From: Cladorhizidae sp. MBARI D1340-BT2 | Taxonomy: Eukaryota > Porifera > Demospongiae > Poecilosclerida > Cladorhizidae | Direction: 5' to 3' | NCBI GenBank assembly: GCA_028752905.1 | Contig: JAQNBH010000010.1 | Coordinates: forward strand, 17,339,922 to 17,403,921 | Length of the DNA stretch: 64,000 nt | Translations under genes and position numbers: made by a program | The notes under the pieces: model-generated | What the model was told of the DNA's origin: nothing | Database searches by the model: none | What the model saw: only the letters and a program-made list of their open reading frames with translations | Part shown: piece after piece, positions 62,001 to 64,000 of the stretch | Layout: each line of letters opens with the position of its first letter | Numbering within the stretch: the first letter of the stretch is position 1

Positions 62001-63726
62001 TAGAGACTGCCGGACTGTGCGCTGGTACTAGTATCTGAGTAATCAATTAAGTGTGCAGATTCTTAATGCAATTAATGTTTGTACTCCCAGTGTGACTTCC
62101 TGTTGGAGTGAATATGGTTGGTATTAATATTTATTTTATTACTTTATTATTAATTTTTCATTTATTTTTTATTAATGTTTTTATTTTGTTATTATTTATT
62201 TATTTAGTTATTTTTTTAATTTATTATTTATTAAATATTTTTATTATTATTATTTTCTTGCAATAATTTTCTCCCCAGTGGATATTCCTCCTAATGGCGT
62301 GGACTTCTACATTCACCGTTCTGGTCGGACTGGCCGCATGGGCCAAGTAGGAAAGACGATTCTAGTGGCGTGCAGGACATCCAGGAATGGTCCTGATCTC
62401 AACACCTTTATCTGTGATGTTAGTAGCACGTGCAGTGATGTTAGTAGCACGTGCAGTGATGTTAGTAGTGCATGCAGTGATATTAGTAGCATATTTAGTA
62501 GTGGTTGGATTAGTGGCACGTGCAGTGATGTTAGTAGCATGTGCAGTGATGTTAGTAGTGCATGCAGTGATATTAGTAGCATATTTAGTAGTAGTTGGAT
62601 TAGTAGCACGTGCAGTGATATTAGTCGCATATTTAGTAGTAGTTGGATTAGTGGCACGTGCAGTGATGTTAGTAGCATGTGCAGTGATGTTAGTAGTGCA
62701 TGCAGTGATATTAGTAGCATATTTAGTAGTAGTTGGATTAGCGGCACGTGCAGTGATAGTAGTGCATGCAGTGATATTAGTAGCATATTTAGTAGTGGTT
62801 GGATTAGTAGCACGTGCAGTGATGTTAGTAGCATATTTAGTAGTAGTTGGAAATTTGTTGCGTGTTCCTGTTAGTCACACCTCACACACAGTAATGCTGA
62901 CGAGCTACGCTGCCACCAGAGGCGATGCTTATACTTAGATATCTACTAGAAGGCACTTCAATAACTAAAGATTAATTTATACATAGCAAATTTATGCACA
63001 CAACTCTTACAAGCACAAGTACAGTCTGACCACTCCCTAGTGGGCGGCTCCCTTAGTTAAATAGGCAGCAGCCCACCTGTTGGAGATTAGTTACAACCAA
63101 TCAGAATACTCCACACAAAAGCACATATTCACATGCATGCAAGTTCCTGCAAATACTTAATTACCACAGACATTTAACATAGTACATGGTTCACAATTAA
63201 CCCTTCACGCTTATAGCTATTGTTCTTGTAATGCAGTTATTGTGGGGAGAGAGGGTCGGGGCTTGACTGTTCCACTTAAAACACTCCCACAGACCAGGAG
63301 ACTGTATACATGATTGTGTCGACTTCTCTTATCGGTTGTTTTATGCTTAGCTGGAGAATATTGGCATTATGATGACTGAAATACATCCTCCCTCCATCAA
63401 TGAGGTGACACAGACCTTGCTTAAGAAAGCTTCTTCAAGGTTGAGTCCAGAGACGGTGAGCCAGGAGGCTCTGGAACTGACCAGACCTTTTGCAAAGGAG
63501 GTTAGAAGCACAATCCCACCTTTTCCCTTTCCTGCCAGTTGCCATGACATGCTCTTTATATAGAACTCATAGTGTTTAGGCTGAATTTGCAATGCTTAGT
63601 GAAACTTGTTCTTCCCTCTCTGTCCTTCTTGCTCCTCTCACTCTAGCTGATGGAGAAGCATGGAGAAGACGCACTGGCAACTGCCCTGGTCTCATTGTCT
63701 AGCCTGGACTCTCGACTCAAGGCCGA
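34915..63726 (+). CDS. DEAD-box RNA helicase, DDX21/DDX50-like (copy B)
   Basis: Exons: 34915-35086 (tentative), 37844-37962 (Q motif), 41836-41916 (GRAVTGSGKT, motif I), 44017-44085 (PTRELCNQ, Ia), 44179-44248 (YGGASYDGQ), 52507-52587 (TPGR), 53517-53680 (DEAD, SAT), 55290-55362, 56567-56663, 57533-57609, 57992-58048, 59600-59657 (ATDVAARGLD), 62279-62418 (HRSGRTGR), 63351-63500 and 63647-63726. All junctions tried are GT-AG and phase-compatible. The RG-rich last exons fall beyond the window. With copy A's tail the protein would have about 560 residues from the Q motif. As written, the Q-motif exon needs a one-base change near 37904-37906 to join its two halves, so this copy is either broken or carries a sequencing error in a G run. 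The intron between 44248 and 52507 holds several transposon relics. Confidence 0.85.
35087..35332. repeat. 80-bp repeat starting at a splice donor
   Basis: Three copies of a unit beginning gtacgtacaaactcctccct and including caccctgcccgggatgtg. The first copy starts exactly at the proposed donor of the exon ending 35086. Confidence 0.9.
35515..35820. repeat. Degenerate CA/ACAT microsatellite
   Basis: Mixed (CA)n, (CATA)n and cacacacatg runs. It keeps both strands open and makes spurious Cys/Val or His/Thr ORFs. Confidence 0.95.
35821..36060 (-). other. Open minus-strand segment, unassigned
   Basis: About 75 codons stay open on the minus strand before running into the CA repeat (contains LALVLDRNPTIELNRYFGVL). 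No family recognised; possibly a transposon fragment or chance. Confidence 0.15.
36378..36843 (-). other. Coding-like minus-strand segments, unassigned
   Basis: Two adjoining minus-strand frames: 36843-36616 (TGWVLFIGEALVRLKDCVTR, then a basic RPRRIGTP stretch) and 36614-36378, ending in an acidic tail (DEAGDEEEDENRIEDDI). Composition is protein-like but splice sites and family are unclear. Could be exons of an antisense gene inside the helicase intron, or transposon remains. Confidence 0.25.
37296..37455. repeat. ATAC/ACGT microsatellite
   Basis: Degenerate catacataatacatacgtaa-type repeat in an intron of helicase copy B. Confidence 0.93.
37844..37962 (+). CDS. Q-motif exon of helicase, frameshifted as written
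   Basis: The first half reads FSSFPLGEEVLAKLKDM, equivalent to the FxxFPLSEE start of the DEAD-box Q motif. The second half reads in another frame as ETFEIQEKTLPLTLNGR and joins exactly in phase to DVIGRAVTGSGKT at 41836. The switch lies at about 37902-37908 (catggctgcg). In the first frame the exon meets a stop near 37955, so as given it cannot encode the full helicase. Bounded by a ctgtag acceptor and a GTAACT donor. Confidence 0.8.
39190..39680. repeat. 34-bp minisatellite inside transposon
   Basis: About 13 imperfect copies of agcccacagttagcctttat + ttaacttgttttct, some shortened. Confidence 0.9.
40002..41310 (-). pseudogene. Transposase-like gene of the 38759-41642 element
   Basis: Minus-strand exons: 41310-41150 (short N-terminal region), 41000-40698 (acidic EDEEIEEEDLDRDE, then DAGCGCHL), 40661-40002 (ELDILLGQLMATS across the join, QKKYTKYYHQGQPVCPSMF, RVHGNTRRLP, LPGRIPGY, LLPSSVSKRGIW, IIIMKPMSDLCWQCQQN, LQIVQLERSFY). 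I recognise these as blocks common in uncharacterised invertebrate transposon proteins but cannot name the superfamily. The C-terminal part, which should hold the remaining catalytic residues, is missing before the minisatellite, so the copy is defective. Confidence 0.65.
41643..41835. other. Intron remainder
   Basis: AT-rich intron sequence between the transposon end and the motif I exon; includes a duplicated aatgagataaaatg. Confidence 0.5.
41907..41965. repeat. Tandem duplication of exon end and splice donor
   Basis: tccaagacgtacgttgggtc + ggttag occurs twice in a row. The first copy is the 3' end of the motif I exon plus its GTACGT donor; the second duplicates both within the intron. Confidence 0.9.
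42566..42975. repeat. 35-bp minisatellite
   Basis: About 11 copies of a unit with gtgttctctactagaggtcc and cctggttctagtg, intronic, between the motif I and Ia exons. Confidence 0.93.
43085..43270. repeat. Long imperfect hairpin (foldback element)
   Basis: The left arm 43100-43160 (cccatgacgaacaggaaggg, ttacatgcagtctagaacaa, ggacagaaccaggt) is mirrored by the right arm 43197-43256. The loop of about 35 bases contains ataaaacttttcatattgct. Outer parts (caacagatgg) pair as well, apart from a 16-base deletion on one side. Probably a miniature inverted-repeat or foldback element. Confidence 0.88.
44300..44405. repeat. Two-copy repeat near exon
   Basis: gcatgtggtaagattggatt + agct(g)tcaacact...ttgcttggtgt occurs twice in tandem. 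Confidence 0.75.
44406..44954. other. Non-coding intron interval
   Basis: No gene seen. Holds a two-copy repeat of about 33 bp (gatagcacattcagacattg) at 44848-44911. Confidence 0.5.
44955..46060 (-). pseudogene. PIF/Harbinger transposase relic (HARBI1-like)
   Basis: Minus-strand blocks: about 46010-45900 (SVKSGAFGWKENLRISHATF), 45850-45780 (FRSPVGVEERVAVTIWKLE), 45771-45346 (LFGLGRSTVGKIVIDTCHAI, an AIDGSHIPI block in a shifted frame holding the first Asp, FYNRKGHYSIIMQAMVDFRG, WPGKVHDARVF with the second Asp), and 45269-44958 (RARTVVENLFGILKGRWRCL with the Glu). This is the DDE_Tnp_4 layout of Harbinger transposases. Frameshifts around IDGSHIP and later make it a pseudogene. Terminal repeats were not located. 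Confidence 0.8.
46378..46427. repeat. Perfect hairpin, 20-bp arms
   Basis: gtctcaatgcacgtccagtc (46378-46397) and its exact reverse complement (46408-46427) flank a 10-base loop. It lies between the Harbinger relic and the fragment at 46495. Confidence 0.93.
46495..46785 (-). pseudogene. C-terminal fragment of a transposon-like protein
   Basis: Open minus-strand segment with a pattern I associate with C-termini of uncharacterised transposon proteins: YVCCLYDNEPWIGLAENIS, YLINFMHPHGP, FRWPRVEDRCWI, ILCIID. It may be the separated C-terminus of the gene at 48450-50680, split off by the hAT-like relic at 47050-48440. That link is inference. Confidence 0.5.
47050..48440 (-). pseudogene. ZMYM1-like hAT transposase relic
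   Basis: Minus-strand blocks in order: about 48430-48360 (LDYRGQGYDGAATFSG), 48351-48150 (AAHSFYIHSACHRLQQASMQ), 48160-48000 (KIVKPRDTRWLSHERCVRAI), 47690-47460 (EASLPSYGSEQIKILAEFYG), 47327-47100 (TLPVGTATVERSFSQMKLIK, RLRSRLSDSNLEHLMKIS). The last block is the hAT C-terminal dimerisation domain. Several frameshifts and stops; N-terminal TTF-type zinc finger absent. Inactive. Confidence 0.8.
48450..50680 (-). pseudogene. Transposon-like gene, N-terminal part (copy B)
   Basis: Same gene as at 1-1650, here with the following region. Blocks on minus: 50350-50200 (Cys-rich), 49900-49560 (FYESDEDSRMCPGMKD), 49430-49250 (CDELTDVEDI, WISTDRTKL by comparison with copy A), 49194-48930 (ILQGDFAENYLYVAQDEIQS, FHWANMQATIHPFVAYRK), 48690-48455 (LDNIKTSTILSIFATTRKIL, GTFFATSHGCDGIGGTVKRL). 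It ends abruptly at about 48450, where the ZMYM1-like relic begins. Several frame breaks. I know the FFATSHGxxxCDGIGGTVKR signature from uncharacterised invertebrate transposon proteins; superfamily not assigned. Confidence 0.55.
50681..52506. other. Non-coding interval before TPGR exon (copy B)
   Basis: Counterpart of 1651-3568 in copy A with minor indels; no gene recognised. Confidence 0.6.
52610..53505. repeat. 21-bp minisatellite (copy B)
   Basis: About 43 copies of the same C/T-rich unit as at 3680-4855, roughly 13 fewer. Confidence 0.95.
53698..54095. repeat. 68-bp minisatellite (copy B)
   Basis: About 6 copies of the unit found at 5046-5960, same orientation, roughly half the copy number. 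Confidence 0.93.
54444..55196. repeat. 18-bp minisatellite (copy B)
   Basis: About 41 copies of the unit found at 6300-6756. Confidence 0.95.
56107..56338. repeat. 58-59 bp minisatellite (copy B)
   Basis: About 4 copies of the unit found at 7657-8066, including one with an internal deletion near 56155. Confidence 0.92.
56940..57372. repeat. 26-bp AT-rich minisatellite (copy B)
   Basis: About 16 copies of the unit found at 8660-9225. Confidence 0.92.
58355..59428. repeat. 42-bp minisatellite (copy B)
   Basis: About 27 units of the repeat found at 10190-11350. Here the shortened units lack a different piece (gagctaggcctgtcatggg), which breaks the long repeat ORF seen in copy A. Confidence 0.95.
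59976..60898. mobile_element. TTAA-flanked element present only in copy B
   Basis: Inserted at TTAA, duplicated as 59972-59975 and 60899-60902. Its ends are inverted repeats of about 24 bp: GGGTGGAATCGACCATTTTG on the left and, inverted, GGGGGGAGTCGACCATTTTG on the right, with TGGG following. No transposase reading is recognised, so it is non-autonomous. TTAA duplication fits piggyBac or Kolobok-type mobilisation; which of these is not resolved. Confidence 0.92.
62413..62856. repeat. Compound minisatellite derived from exon/donor junction (copy B)
   Basis: Counterpart of 13431-13834 with different internal arrangement of the 15-bp modules. Again starts at the GAT^GTTAGT donor of the HRSGRTGR exon. 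Confidence 0.85.
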
Positions 63727-64000
63727 GTAAGAACCTGTACACCACACAGTAGTGTGCACAGTGTCGTGGTTGCCATGGCAATTATTTTATTTTTGTGGCG
63801 GCACGCTCCACACTGACGGTGAAGTTGCATGTCAGGCACTGCCACATGTGGGAGGGGCTACCCCCGGGGAGAGACTCTACATCATGGATCCTGGAGTCAA
63901 GATTAGGGGTATTCCTAGGGCTAGTGGCATTCCTAAGGCCAGTGGCGTGATTCCTAGGGTTAGGGGATAAGGCTAGTGACGTGCATTCCTAGGGCTAGGG

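Larger units (their letters stand above)
49008..64000. repeat. Large duplicated segment, copy B
   Basis: Second copy of the segment at 1-14977, same orientation. It has fewer copies of the 21-bp, 68-bp, 59-bp and 26-bp minisatellites, more copies of the 18-bp one, and a 923-bp element at 59976-60898 whose empty site is intact in copy A at 11893-11896. This mixture of near identity with indel and repeat-number polymorphism is what two alleles, or two very young paralogues, would show. Confidence 0.93.

Overview
The window is eukaryotic, intron-rich nuclear DNA from an animal, most likely an early-branching marine invertebrate such as a sponge or cnidarian-grade organism. That placement is an inference from short exons with GT-AG introns, a metazoan-type 5S rRNA, and the mix of transposons (Ginger1, Merlin/IS1595-like, Tigger/pogo, several hAT, PIF/Harbinger, a LINE). 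The species cannot be named from the sequence alone.

The only clear host protein-coding gene is a DEAD-box RNA helicase of the DDX21/DDX50 type, on the + strand and present twice. Copy A enters from the left edge already in progress: its exons at 3569-17885 run from the TPGR motif through DEAD, SAT, the C-terminal RecA lobe and HRSGRTGR to an RG-rich tail and stop. Copy B is read from about 34915 (possible targeting-sequence exon), 37844 (Q-motif exon, frameshifted as written), 41836 (GSGKT), 44017 (PTREL), 44179 (GG), and then 52507-63726, where it leaves the window before its last two exons. Its introns are packed with minisatellites of 18 to 80 bp units.

Bases 1 to about 14977 and 49008 to 64000 are near-identical copies of one segment, so the structure repeats with a period of about 49 kb. 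The copies differ in minisatellite copy number, scattered single-base changes and one 923-bp TTAA-flanked element found only in copy B. Either this is a recent tandem duplication, or two diverged haplotypes were assembled in series.

Between the end of copy A (17.9 kb) and the start of copy B (34.9 kb) lies a transposon-rich interval: a Tigger-like element (19.7-21.0), a hAT (21.3-23.4), pieces of a 5S rDNA repeat (23.4-24.2 and 27.6-31.8, the latter split by a second hAT at 28.6-30.4), a LINE tail (24.4-25.2), a Ginger1-type integrase/Ulp1-protease/PHD gene on the minus strand (25.3-27.5), and a Merlin-type transposase (32.7-33.7) beside a second Tigger fragment. Copy B introns hold another TIR transposon (38.76-41.64), a long hairpin (43.1), a PIF/Harbinger relic (45-46), a perfect 20-bp-arm hairpin (46.4), a ZMYM1/hAT-like relic (47.0-48.4) and a transposon-like gene (48.4-50.7), part of which is repeated at the left edge of the window.

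Frames, splice sites and motifs were read by eye. No database search was run, so family assignments rest on recognised motifs.
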